Translations under genes and position numbers: made by a program
Source of the DNA: an uncultured Myxococcales bacterium
GTDB taxonomy: Bacteria; Myxococcota_A; UBA9042; CAIXZC01
NCBI GenBank assembly: GCA_903895725.1
Contig: CAITUV010000082.1
Span: forward strand, 62,001-126,000
Length of the DNA: 64,000 nucleotides
Reading direction: 5' to 3'
In this document: positions 24,164-32,928 of the stretch, in pieces
How positions within the stretch are numbered: the stretch's first letter is position 1
Layout: every line of letters starts with the position of its first letter
The notes under the pieces: model-generated
What the model was told of the DNA's origin: nothing
The model's input: the letters and a program-made list of their open reading frames with translations, nothing else
Databases searched by the model: none

Positions 24164-24247
24164 CAGGCTCTCAGCGGCAGCGTGACGACGGTCGGACCGA
24201 TGCGGACGGTGGCCGGGAAATGCGGGGTGCAGACCAGGGGGGGGCGC

Positions 24248-25105
24248 TCAGTTCTTGTCGAAGTGGAAGAGGAAGCCGGCCGTGGCAGCCCAGTACCACA
24301 TGGAGGCCTCGGACTCGCTGGCCCCGGTCGACATGAACCCGTTGTAGTACACGCCGGTATCGGCAAACACGGACAGCAGGTCGGCAAACGAGTGCTCGTA
24401 TCCGGCCCCGCCGCCGCCATAGATCCCGGCCCGATTCGTCCCGTCGGGGTTGGCATCGTCCGCGATGTAGTCGGTGAACCCGACCTTGCCGAGCAGGAAC
24501 ACGCGGTCCCGGCTCTTCTCGCCCCCGTAGACGTTGAACCGGAGCCCGACGCCCATGTTCAGCAGGCCGTCATCCTCCCGGATCTTGTACTCCTCTCCCC
24601 CCTTGTCCGGGTAGTTGCTCGGCTTGCCCTGGACCCGGGTGTACCAATACATGATCTCGCCCGTGAGGTAGAAGTTCCTGAGGAGCCGATACTGACCGGT
24701 AGCCCCCCACCCCCAGCCGAATGCCATGTCATACTCGGTCCGCCCGGAAGCATCGGTCCGGAGCGCGCTCATGGTGTTGTACGGGAGGAGGCCGAACTTC
24801 AATCCCACCCCGTACCGGCGCACCTTCGGCTCGTCGGCCTTGGCCTTCTTCTTCGTGGTCTTCTTCTTCTTCGTCTTCTTCTTGGTCTTGGCCGGCTGGG
24901 AATCGTCGGTGGTCCGGCTGTCTCCTGTATCGATCGACACGGTCCCCGTCGACTTTGCGGTGCCTACGGAGTGGGTCTTCATCTTGCCCGCCGTCGCCTT
25001 CCGCTCAGTGACGCCCGGGTCGTCCTGGGCCCATGCCGACGCGCCCAACGCCACCAGCACAACTCCGAGCACGGCCGCTTCTAGCAGTCCTCTTGTCCAG
25101 CTCAT
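24248..25105 (-). CDS. Outer-membrane beta-barrel protein with poly-lysine linker
   Basis: 285 aa. Signal peptide ending SAWAQDD, a Ser/Thr-rich segment, then a very basic KKKTKKKKTTKKKAK stretch (about 75-90) before the barrel (95-285). Barrel strands alternate aromatic residues (YGVGLKFGLLPYNTM, YMAFGWGWGATGQYRL-like, GVGLRFNVYGGEK) and the protein ends FLFHFDKN. The Lys tract could touch peptidoglycan or lipopolysaccharide from the periplasmic side; that is a guess. Upstream on the minus strand TATATG lies about 25 bp before the start. Confidence 0.75.
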   Translation of the reverse strand: MSWTRGLLEAAVLGVVLVALGASAWAQDDPGVTERKATAGKMKTHSVGTAKSTGTVSIDTGDSRTTDDSQPAKTKKKTKKKKTTKKKAKADEPKVRRYGVGLKFGLLPYNTMSALRTDASGRTEYDMAFGWGWGATGQYRLLRNFYLTGEIMYWYTRVQGKPSNYPDKGGEEYKIREDDGLLNMGVGLRFNVYGGEKSRDRVFLLGKVGFTDYIADDANPDGTNRAGIYGGGGAGYEHSFADLLSVFADTGVYYNGFMSTGASESEASMWYWAATAGFLFHFDKN

Positions 25106-25247
25106 GGTTCCTCACCTCGTTTCCAGGGTGCCATATAGCACAGGGCGCCGCTGGACGTCCAGGGAATCGGCCTATTCATGCGTTCCGGTTTGCATCCTGG
25201 TAGCCGGCGTGGTAAGTAGTGTGCCCGCTGTTGAGACAGGAGAGGAC

Positions 25248-27182
25248 ATGGACAACGCCGATTCTCGATTCATCAACGTTGAGCTCCCGGACGGAAGCAA
25301 GGTCCGGCATCCCGAAGGAACCACTGCGCTCCAGGTCGCCCAGGCGATCTCGGGCGGTCTGGCGCGGGCTGCGGTGGCGGCCAGGGTCGACGGCAGGCTG
25401 ATCGACCTCTCCACGCCGCTGACGGCGGACGCATCGATTCGAATCCTGACCTTTGCCGACCGGGAAGGGGTCGAGGTGTTCCGTCACACGAGCGCTCACC
25501 TGCTGGCCCAGGCGGTGCTGCAGCTCTTCCCCGAGGCCCGGCCGACAATCGGCCCGCCGGTCGACGAAGGCTTCTACTATGACTTCGACCACGCTCCCTT
25601 CTCGGAAAACGACCTGGAGCGGATCGAGACCCGGATGCTGGAGCTTGCCGCAAAGGACCAGCGCATCGAGCGAGTCGAGCTGACCCGCGATCAGGCCCTC
25701 GAGATGTTCCGGGACAACCGGTACAAGGTGGAAATGATCCAGGATCTGCCGGAAGGACAGATCTCGGCTTACCGCCAGGGGGAGTTCATCGACCTCTGCC
25801 GCGGGCCGCACCTCCCTTCCACTGCCGCCATCAAGGCCATCAAGGTGCTCAAGGTCGCCGGGGCGTACTGGCGGGGTGATTCCCGCAATCCGCAGCTCCA
25901 GCGCATTTACGCCATCACCTTCCCCAAGAAAGAGATGCTCAAGCAGCACCTCGAGATGCTCGAGGAGGCCAAGCTCCGGGACCACCGCAAGATCGGCCGT
26001 GAGCTGGAGCTGTTCTCGTTCCACGACGAGGGGCCGGGCTTCCCGTTCTGGCACAACAACGGGATGATCCTGAAGGAAGAAGTAGTCCGGTACTGGCGCT
26101 CCGTGCACCGGCGGGAGGGATATCAGGAGATCTCCACTCCGCTCATCCTGGACGAGTCGCTCTGGCACCGGTCGGGGCACTGGGATCACTACAAGAAGAA
26201 CATGTACTTCACCAGCATCGACGAGCGCCCGTTCGCGGTCAAACCGATGAACTGCCCGGGCGGGCTCCTGGTGTTCACCTCGAGCCGGCACTCGTACCGG
26301 GATCTTCCGGCCCGCCTGGCAGAGCTCGGCACCGTGCACCGCCACGAGATGTCGGGAGTGCTCCACGGGCTGTTCCGGGTGCGCTGCTTCACCCAGGATG
26401 ACGCCCACATCTACTGCACGACGGACCAGCTTCCCGACGAAGTCATCGGGGTCGTCCGGCTGGTGTTCGAGATCTACAAGACCTTCGGCTTCTCCGATGT
26501 CCGGGTGGAGCTGTCGACCCGCCCCGAGGGACGCATCGGCAGTGACGAAATCTGGGACCGGGCAGAGGGGGCCCTGGAGCATGCGCTCAAGTCGTTGGGA
26601 ATCCAGTACGAGCTGAACCCGGGGGACGGGGCTTTCTACGGGCCGAAGATTGATTTCCACATCCGGGACTGCATGGGCCGGTCATGGCAGTGCGGCACGG
26701 TCCAGGTGGACTTCTCCATGCCGTCCGAAGAGCGGTTCAACGCGTTCTACGAAGGGGCGGACGGGAAACGGCATCAGTGCGTGATGGTTCACCGGGCCAT
26801 CCTCGGGAGCCTGGAGCGGTTCATCGGCATTCTGCTGGAGCACCATGCGGGCAAGCTGCCGCTGTGGCTCTCGCCGAGGCAGGTCAAGGTGCTGCCCGTG
26901 GCCGAGGCCTACACGGATTATGCCAGGGCCGTGACGAAGCGGCTGGCCGATGCCGGGCTGCGTGCGCACCTCGACGACCGCAACGAGACCGTGGGCAAGA
27001 AGGTCCGGGAAGCCCAGCTCGATCGCTACAACTACCAGGTCGTCGTGGGGCAGCGCGAGGCGGAGCAGGATGCCGTCTCGGTCCGCACGCGCGGCAACAA
27101 GCAACTCGGTGCCCTGCCGGTGGCCGAGTTCATCGCCCGCTGCCTGGCCGAAATCGCGTCGAGGGAGATCACCGGTGAGTAA
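25248..27182 (+). CDS. thrS: Threonyl-tRNA synthetase
   Basis: Charges tRNA-Thr. 644 aa with the full domain set: TGS domain (about 5-65), editing domain with HTSAHLLAQAVLQLFP and LCRGPHLPST, class II catalytic core and C-terminal anticodon-binding domain. Zinc ligands are C336 (MNCPGG), H387 (DDAHIYC) and H515 (MVHRAILGSLERF, which is also motif 3). Motif 2 is RHEMSGVLHGLFRVRCFTQD. I chose the ATG at 25248 because of GGAGAG 4 nt upstream; the frame is open further upstream, without a suitable site. Confidence 0.97.
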   Translation: MDNADSRFINVELPDGSKVRHPEGTTALQVAQAISGGLARAAVAARVDGRLIDLSTPLTADASIRILTFADREGVEVFRHTSAHLLAQAVLQLFPEARPTIGPPVDEGFYYDFDHAPFSENDLERIETRMLELAAKDQRIERVELTRDQALEMFRDNRYKVEMIQDLPEGQISAYRQGEFIDLCRGPHLPSTAAIKAIKVLKVAGAYWRGDSRNPQLQRIYAITFPKKEMLKQHLEMLEEAKLRDHRKIGRELELFSFHDEGPGFPFWHNNGMILKEEVVRYWRSVHRREGYQEISTPLILDESLWHRSGHWDHYKKNMYFTSIDERPFAVKPMNCPGGLLVFTSSRHSYRDLPARLAELGTVHRHEMSGVLHGLFRVRCFTQDDAHIYCTTDQLPDEVIGVVRLVFEIYKTFGFSDVRVELSTRPEGRIGSDEIWDRAEGALEHALKSLGIQYELNPGDGAFYGPKIDFHIRDCMGRSWQCGTVQVDFSMPSEERFNAFYEGADGKRHQCVMVHRAILGSLERFIGILLEHHAGKLPLWLSPRQVKVLPVAEAYTDYARAVTKRLADAGLRAHLDDRNETVGKKVREAQLDRYNYQVVVGQREAEQDAVSVRTRGNKQLGALPVAEFIARCLAEIASREITGE

Positions 27183-27957
27183 GCTCGCCCTCCCCGCCTC
27201 CCTGACGGCTCAGAGCCGTGCCGTACGCCTGCTGAAAGCCCGCCTGGACAACCGGCGCGGGAGCATGCTCTTTGTCGGTGCGAATCTGCCCGAGGTGGCC
27301 ATCCACGTCGCACAGAACGGGCTGTTCATCACCGTGGTGGAATCCGATCCTGACCGGATGGAGGCCTTCATGGCTCCGCTGCGGGAGAAGGGGGTGGACC
27401 ACCAGGTCTCCTGGGACCGGCGCCCCTACTCGAGCATCGAGTTCCTGTCCAGCTCCTATGCCTACCTGCTGGCCTGGGACGGTGTGGCATCCGACATGGA
27501 GACCATCCCGTTCCTCAAGAAGACACGCCGGGATCTCAAGGTCGGAGGCACGCTGCTGCTGAGACTGCCGCTGCTTCCGGAGCCTGCTCTGGCCCTTCCC
27601 AGGGCGGCGTCGCTGCTGGATCGTTTTCCGCAGCGTGTTTCCGCTCCGCTCATGACGTTGGGTCGGCGGCTGGCATCATCCGTCTCTCCGTCCGGGGCAC
27701 GTTCGAGGGCGGACCTGCTGGAGCAGGCGTCCCGCATCTACAACCTCGAGTCCATCGAGACGCTGTCGGTGCTGGACGGGCGTGCGGACCACCTCCCTTC
27801 GCCCCTTGCAGCGGCCCTGTCGCTCGTTCCCCCCGCAGTCAAGGCGACGCTGGACGAACGGCTCTCCCAGACTCCTCGGATTGCGCAGTCCCTGACGGCC
27901 TCGGCCCTCTTCTTCTTCGCCAAGTCCCGCGAATTCGGCCACGTGTTCCGGGTGTAG
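27175..27957 (+). CDS. SAM-methyltransferase-like protein, degenerate
   Basis: 260 aa starting at GTG 27175, inside the end of thrS (8-nt overlap), so likely translationally coupled. Residues 25-110 look like a class I Rossmann methyltransferase: GSMLFVGANLPEVAIHVAQ as motif I, TVVESDPDRMEAF as motif II, and AYLLAWDGV as a motif IV-like strand. The usual E/DxGxGxG is replaced by VGANLP, so SAM binding is uncertain. The C-terminal half is helical. Function unknown. Confidence 0.7.
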   Translation: MSKLALPASLTAQSRAVRLLKARLDNRRGSMLFVGANLPEVAIHVAQNGLFITVVESDPDRMEAFMAPLREKGVDHQVSWDRRPYSSIEFLSSSYAYLLAWDGVASDMETIPFLKKTRRDLKVGGTLLLRLPLLPEPALALPRAASLLDRFPQRVSAPLMTLGRRLASSVSPSGARSRADLLEQASRIYNLESIETLSVLDGRADHLPSPLAAALSLVPPAVKATLDERLSQTPRIAQSLTASALFFFAKSREFGHVFRV

Positions 27958-30900
27958 CTATTTTGCCTCGATGTGGGCGATCATGGCGTTGAAGCCCAGC
28001 TCCCGCCAGAACTTGTCCACCACGAACTTCCACACGATGTTGGGCGGGAGGAAGTTGCTCAGGGCCGACACGTCGATCTCGGGCAGCGGGAAGCTGGTCA
28101 GAACGTTGTTGGCGAAGCCGCTCAGAAGCTGGGGCAGCAGCATCCCCTGGATGATCATCGTCATGAGCACTTCGGACCCCTTGAGGTTGTCCGAAATGTA
28201 CGTCATCTGGGCCACCATCGGGTCGATGTCGCCGATGCCCAGAGAGAGCACCTGGGAACCGTTTTCCTCCTTGATCTCGATGTTGGCCTCGGCGGCCATG
28301 CTCACGAACATCCCCATGGTGACCGGCTCGTTGAGCAGCTTCATCTTGAGCTCTACGTACAGGTCGCCCACCTGCATCTGGAGCTGCTTGTCGAACTGGT
28401 CGTTGCACGAGGTGATGATCGGCGGCAGGAAGAACTCCGTCCGGGCCGTGATGTCCTTGATTCCCAGATCCTCCAGGCTGTTGATCCCGAAATCCTTGAG
28501 CGCTGCCGGATCAAGGAACTGATCGACGGGAAGCTGCATGTCGAGCAGGCCGGACCACCAGGCGGAGAAGAGCACCTCGTTGATGAGGTCGTCGTGGATC
28601 GCCATGATGGCGAACTTCTCCTTGTCCATGACGAAGTTCTCCGGGACCCACTTGAGACACGATGCCCGGCCGATGGAGCCGAGCGGGTTCTTGTTGATGT
28701 TCTTCGGTGCGAGCACCGCGGCATCGAGCCGTACCTCGACTCCGGTGTGGTCGAAGATCAGCTCGCGGATGGAGGCCACGAGCGAGAGTTCGACAGGTGG
28801 TGCATTCGGGTTGAGCGGATTTGGAATCGAGAGCTGCTGGTTGAGCGCCAGCTGCTGGAGCAGACCTCCGGCAATCGCCTGCACCTGGTCGTCCACCATC
28901 TTCATCGCAGTCTGTTCGAGAGTGCTGACATAGCTGCCCACGAACCAGTCCACCAGCCAGCCGAACAGGAACCCGATGATGCCGTCGATGTTGACCTCGA
29001 GCCCGTAGATGCCGATGAAGTTCTCGTACTTCGACATCTTGACCTGGCCGTTCTCGGCCCAGACGTTGAGGCCTTCCCACATCTGCAGCTCTTGGATGAT
29101 GACGTTGCCCGACACGTCGGGGCAGAAGTCGATGAACAGGACCTTGCACTCACCGATCGCCTCGACGTGCACGCTGATGTTGTAGACATGGACCTCGGCC
29201 AGGATGCCGCCGGTGATCGTGTCCAGGTGGACCACCGGAGGACCGTAGGAGAACGGCCCGACGTAGACCTTGTAGGGCCCGGCAGACGCAACCGGGTTGG
29301 GGATGAAGCTGCCCAGATCGAGCTTCTTGAGCGCCATCTCCGCGATGGTCGACAGGTTGTCTGGCTTCGAGTAGTCGTGAGGCAGCTTGTCGAAGAACTC
29401 GTCAGCGAGGTGGAACAGGATTCCGTCCTTGAACTTGGAGCCCTCCGGGTCGTTGATGTCCACCTTGAACCAGACGGGCGAGTAATAGAAGGCCTGGACG
29501 AGCCAGGTCTTGAATCCGTTCGGGTCCTCGGCGACGGCAACGATGAGGTTCATTCCCTGGACCGCCGTGATCGGGTACACGAAGTCCCCGTTCTCGTCGA
29601 GCGGCACCTTCTTGCCGTTGATGGTGAACGAGGCAATGCCGCTGACCGGATCGATGACGTTGCCGGCCACGTTGACGGACGGCTTGCCCTGGAGCGTCGC
29701 CCCACGCGACGGGAACTTGATGGTGATGACCGGCCCATAGCCGTCGACGTTGATCTCCTTCTGCCCGCAGACCTTGGGGTTCTCCTCCAGGCAGGCCTGG
29801 AACAGGAAGATTCCCTCGGTCTCGAACTTGTACTTCATGTCACCCTTGAGCTTGATCCCCGGGTCGGCCGGCTCGTAGGTGAGAGGCAGCAGCTTGACCC
29901 CTTCGACCGGGTTGCCGTACTGGTCGACCGCAGACACGATGAATTCGACGGTCTCGAACATGAAGTAGACCGGTTTGTCCGGCACCGCCTGGAGCTCGAC
30001 GCCGACCGCGGGTCCAGGCAGGACCTTGAGCAGTCGGGGCGTCAGGGTGAAGTACTCCCACTTCTCGTTCTGGGGGACGCAGATGACCTGGTAGGCACCG
30101 GCCTTGGTGCCGCTGACGTTGAAGCCCTGGAGCGTGAGGCCGGGCGACAGGAACACGGCAATCGGATAGTCGGGAACGGTGTTGCCGAACGCGTCCACGG
30201 TCTTGCAGCTCACCTTGGTGGACTGGCCCGCGACGATGGTGTCCTTCTCGAGGGTGGTCTCGATCTTCTTGGGAATCCCCCATCCCACGGTCAGAGTCGC
30301 CGGTGAATCGTCCTGAAGACCGGAGACCGGCTCGACGCATGCCACCTGGTACGTGCCGACTTTGATGGCCACAATCTTCATGCCGAACAGGTCGAGCCCG
30401 ACCTGGGGATTGACAGCGACCTTGGCCGGCAACTCGATCTTGTTGCCGTACGCATCCTCGATGCCGCAGCTCACGAGGACCGTCTCGCCGGCCTTGACGT
30501 TGCTGCTCGAGAGACCGGTGTCGATGGTGGCGGCCTTGCCGGGCGTCACGGAGATGGTGACAGGAGTCTCGTCCGCGACCTCGCCGTCAGCCCACTTGGC
30601 CCGGCAGGCGACATTGTACTTGCCGACCTTGTAGAACGTGATGGCCAGGTCTGCGACATCCACGTCGGCCGGACCGGAAATCTGGAGGTAGGTGACGTAG
30701 GTACCGTCGTCGAGACCGGTCACCTCGCACTTCACCTGGAGCGGAACTCCGGCCGGCACGGTCTGAACGTCGGTGTAGGTGGCCACCGTGACCGCTGGCA
30801 CCGGGATTTCGGGGGCAGCATCCGGAACGTTCCCGTCCGGAGTCGCTCCGTCCGTCGTCGCCGCATCCGAGTCCGGCTGACCGGCCTGGTCGTCATGCAC

Positions 30901-31092
30901 CTTGCCGTCGGGGCTGAGGACATCGTCCAGGCCGATCTCCATGGTTCCATCGCTGCCCTGGCCGTTCCAGTCCTCGGTACCCGCATCGGGCTGCCGGCCT
31001 CCCTGGTCCTCCTCCTTGGTGGTGACTCCCCCGGAGCACGCGCCGATGACGACGAGAAGCCAGATCATGACGCCCGCCAGCAGTCTCTTCAT
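27958..31092 (-). CDS. Large lipoprotein with Ig-like repeats and a TULIP-like C-terminal half
   Basis: 1044 aa. Lipobox IGAC (C19) and an Asp/Gly-rich linker to about 95. Residues 100-500 contain four or five beta-sandwich repeats with Cys pairs (GQSTKVSCKTVDAFGNTVP, GETVLVSCGIEDAYGNKIE). Residues 560-1040 are long amphipathic helices and hydrophobic strands (GIIGFLFGWLVDWFVGSY, MVDDQVQAIAGGLLQQLALN, LVASIRELIFDHTGVEVRLD). These look like BPI/TULIP lipid-binding proteins, but I cannot confirm homology. It might move lipid across the periplasm or outer surface. Its stop abuts the stop of the convergent methyltransferase-like gene. Confidence 0.75.
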   Translation of the reverse strand: MKRLLAGVMIWLLVVIGACSGGVTTKEEDQGGRQPDAGTEDWNGQGSDGTMEIGLDDVLSPDGKVHDDQAGQPDSDAATTDGATPDGNVPDAAPEIPVPAVTVATYTDVQTVPAGVPLQVKCEVTGLDDGTYVTYLQISGPADVDVADLAITFYKVGKYNVACRAKWADGEVADETPVTISVTPGKAATIDTGLSSSNVKAGETVLVSCGIEDAYGNKIELPAKVAVNPQVGLDLFGMKIVAIKVGTYQVACVEPVSGLQDDSPATLTVGWGIPKKIETTLEKDTIVAGQSTKVSCKTVDAFGNTVPDYPIAVFLSPGLTLQGFNVSGTKAGAYQVICVPQNEKWEYFTLTPRLLKVLPGPAVGVELQAVPDKPVYFMFETVEFIVSAVDQYGNPVEGVKLLPLTYEPADPGIKLKGDMKYKFETEGIFLFQACLEENPKVCGQKEINVDGYGPVITIKFPSRGATLQGKPSVNVAGNVIDPVSGIASFTINGKKVPLDENGDFVYPITAVQGMNLIVAVAEDPNGFKTWLVQAFYYSPVWFKVDINDPEGSKFKDGILFHLADEFFDKLPHDYSKPDNLSTIAEMALKKLDLGSFIPNPVASAGPYKVYVGPFSYGPPVVHLDTITGGILAEVHVYNISVHVEAIGECKVLFIDFCPDVSGNVIIQELQMWEGLNVWAENGQVKMSKYENFIGIYGLEVNIDGIIGFLFGWLVDWFVGSYVSTLEQTAMKMVDDQVQAIAGGLLQQLALNQQLSIPNPLNPNAPPVELSLVASIRELIFDHTGVEVRLDAAVLAPKNINKNPLGSIGRASCLKWVPENFVMDKEKFAIMAIHDDLINEVLFSAWWSGLLDMQLPVDQFLDPAALKDFGINSLEDLGIKDITARTEFFLPPIITSCNDQFDKQLQMQVGDLYVELKMKLLNEPVTMGMFVSMAAEANIEIKEENGSQVLSLGIGDIDPMVAQMTYISDNLKGSEVLMTMIIQGMLLPQLLSGFANNVLTSFPLPEIDVSALSNFLPPNIVWKFVVDKFWRELGFNAMIAHIEAK

Positions 31093-31152
31093 GTGATGCC
31101 TCCGCCAGACAGCGATGGTGGCCCGGAGGGACTTCCCTTCCCAAGCACGGGT

Positions 31153-31182
31153 ATTCTATACGCGTCGTGTGCGTGGATGCAA
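31153..31182 (-). promoter_or_regulatory. Candidate promoter of the 1044-aa lipoprotein gene
   Basis: On the minus strand, TTGCAT (31177-31182) followed by TATAGAAT (31153-31160). The spacer is 16 nt to TATAGA or 18 nt to TAGAAT. The start codon is about 60 nt downstream. Confidence 0.4.
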
Positions 31183-31232
31183 CAGCTTGCAGACTCGGGA
31201 GCAGAAGGAAGTCGATGCCGAAGTGACCCGAC

Positions 31233-32123
31233 CTACCAGTTCAGCGCGGCCAACCCCAGCAGGAGACCCCCGACCGCGACCAGCGCACCCGCTGCAATCC
31301 AGGTCCACAGGGGCACGCCGGAGCGTTCCCTCGACAGCACCCGGACGATCCGGTCCCCGGCCGATTCCGGGAGGTTCCACTTGTACGCGGCCACGGTGAT
31401 GTTGTCGTGCCCGCCCCGGCGGTTGGCCAGCGCGACCAGGCGCTCACACGCGGTCTGGGGCGGGAAGAGCTTGAAGGCCTTGGCAATCTCTGCTCCGGAA
31501 ACCTTCTCGTAGAGGCCGTCCGAGCAGAGGACCAGCACGTCGGACTGGGCGAGCTTCAGAGGGCTGCGGCGTACCTCGGGCTCCAGCTCCGGTGCGACTC
31601 CGATGGCCCGTGTCAGCAGGTGGGCATCGGGGTGCCTGCGGGCTTCGCGGGGCTCGAGCTGCCCGCTGGCAACGAGGTCCTGGACCCGGCTGTGATCCGC
31701 GGTGAGCCGGACAGCCCGCCCCCCTCGGACGAGGTAGAGCCTCGAATCGCCGGCATGGCCGATAAATGCGTTGCGCCCCTGCATCACGACGGCCAGAAGG
31801 GTAGTCCCCATATGCCGCCGCTCGGGATCCGCCTGGGCTGCCCGGAACACCTCAGTGTTGGCCTTGAAAATCGACTGCTCCAGGACGCTCCTCACCTGGT
31901 GCGGGTCCTTCCACTCGATGTCGGCGAATTCCATCTCGTGGACCACGGTATCGGCAGCCAGCTGGCTGGCCACGCTGCCGCCGTTGTGGCCGCCCATTCC
32001 ATCCGCGACCAGGAGCAGCATCGCGTGGGGCAGCTCACGAACCAGCCCGAAATCCTCGTTGGCCTGCCTGACCTGTCCGCGATCCGTGGAAATGCCTGTC
32101 TCGAACGGCGTCTGTCGCTGCAA
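31233..32123 (-). CDS. PP2C-family Ser/Thr protein phosphatase, membrane anchored
   Basis: Dephosphorylates Ser/Thr-phosphoproteins; usual opponent of Hanks-type kinases. 296 aa. Metal-binding motifs are intact: GQVRQANEDFG, LLVADGMGGHNGG, FIGHAGDSRLYLVRGG, VLCSDGLYEKVS and RRGGHDNITVAAYKW. A single C-terminal membrane helix (WTWIAAGALVAVGGLLLGLA) anchors it with the catalytic domain in the cytoplasm. The start appears to be TTG at 32123 with GGAGG 7 nt upstream; a TTG two codons earlier is too close to that site. Confidence 0.92.
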   Translation of the reverse strand: MQRQTPFETGISTDRGQVRQANEDFGLVRELPHAMLLLVADGMGGHNGGSVASQLAADTVVHEMEFADIEWKDPHQVRSVLEQSIFKANTEVFRAAQADPERRHMGTTLLAVVMQGRNAFIGHAGDSRLYLVRGGRAVRLTADHSRVQDLVASGQLEPREARRHPDAHLLTRAIGVAPELEPEVRRSPLKLAQSDVLVLCSDGLYEKVSGAEIAKAFKLFPPQTACERLVALANRRGGHDNITVAAYKWNLPESAGDRIVRVLSRERSGVPLWTWIAAGALVAVGGLLLGLAALNW

Positions 32124-32196
32124 GAGCAAACCTCCGGCCCCTGCCGTTCAGGGGTACTTCAGACTACGCAACAGTACACAAGTGTGGGGGGGTGGG

Positions 32197-32928
32197 TCAA
32201 GTCCCGGAACACCCCGGCAGCCGGCAGTAGTCCCGGAACAGCTCCCCCGCCAGGTAGCGGGTGCCCTTGCGGTCCTTCTTCCCCTGCGCCCTGACGTAGT
32301 CGTTGAGCACGTTGCCCTTCGAATCCCGGTGCGCCCCGGGGCGAGCCAGGTTCATCCGCGATTCCCTAACCCGCCCGGACCCCACGTGCACGAAGATCAC
32401 CGTGCCGTCCTCCTCCACTCCGGTGACGACTCCGATGTGGGTCAGCGGGTCGTCGTTGCGCCGGTTTCCGTTGCGATCGTACGTGTCGTCGAAGATGACC
32501 AGGTCGCCGGCCATGGGAACCCCGGAATGCAGGTAGCCCTGCCCCTCGCACCAGGCGTGAATGTTGGCGGTCCCCCCCTTTCCGAGCCCGCCCGAAGGTC
32601 CCTCCGTACAGCCGAGCGCCGTGAGCGCGGCATGCACCAGCTCGGAGCAACGCATGGCAAATCGGACGCCTTCGACCTCGACAAGCCCTTCCTCAAGGAA
32701 ACGCCGGGCCTCCGCGGCCAGCCGCTCACCGAATTCCTTCGCCTCGGGTGGCTCGTCCGGCTCGATCGGGAGGGCCGGGAGTGGAGCGGGAGGCTCCACC
32801 CGCTCCGGCTCAACAGGCTCCACCGGCTCCGGGCGGGCCTTTGGAACCGGATGGACCGCCACCTTCGTGTCCGTGGTCCGACACGATGCAAGGAGCAGCA
32901 GGAGCAACAGCAGGCATCTCCCTGTCAT
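32197..32928 (-). CDS. Lipoprotein with CHAP/NlpC-like papain-fold hydrolase domain
   Basis: 243 aa. Lipobox LASC (C16), a Pro/Glu-rich linker of about 45 residues, then a domain with C94 in RFAMRCSELVHAALTALG, the strand AGDLVIFDDT, H164 in PLTHIGVVTGV and a second His in IFVHVGSGRV. This Cys/His order fits NlpC/P60 or CHAP peptidoglycan amidases/endopeptidases, likely acting on the cell wall from the outer membrane. It is translationally coupled (ATGA) to the glycosyltransferase gene upstream. Confidence 0.75.
   Translation of the reverse strand: MTGRCLLLLLLLLASCRTTDTKVAVHPVPKARPEPVEPVEPERVEPPAPLPALPIEPDEPPEAKEFGERLAAEARRFLEEGLVEVEGVRFAMRCSELVHAALTALGCTEGPSGGLGKGGTANIHAWCEGQGYLHSGVPMAGDLVIFDDTYDRNGNRRNDDPLTHIGVVTGVEEDGTVIFVHVGSGRVRESRMNLARPGAHRDSKGNVLNDYVRAQGKKDRKGTRYLAGELFRDYCRLPGCSGT

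Noticed and set aside
24840..24895. Frameshift in the beta-barrel gene at the Lys-rich stretch
   Set aside because: The poly-Lys run is in frame, with mixed AAG codons and Thr interruptions; the barrel continues in the same frame.
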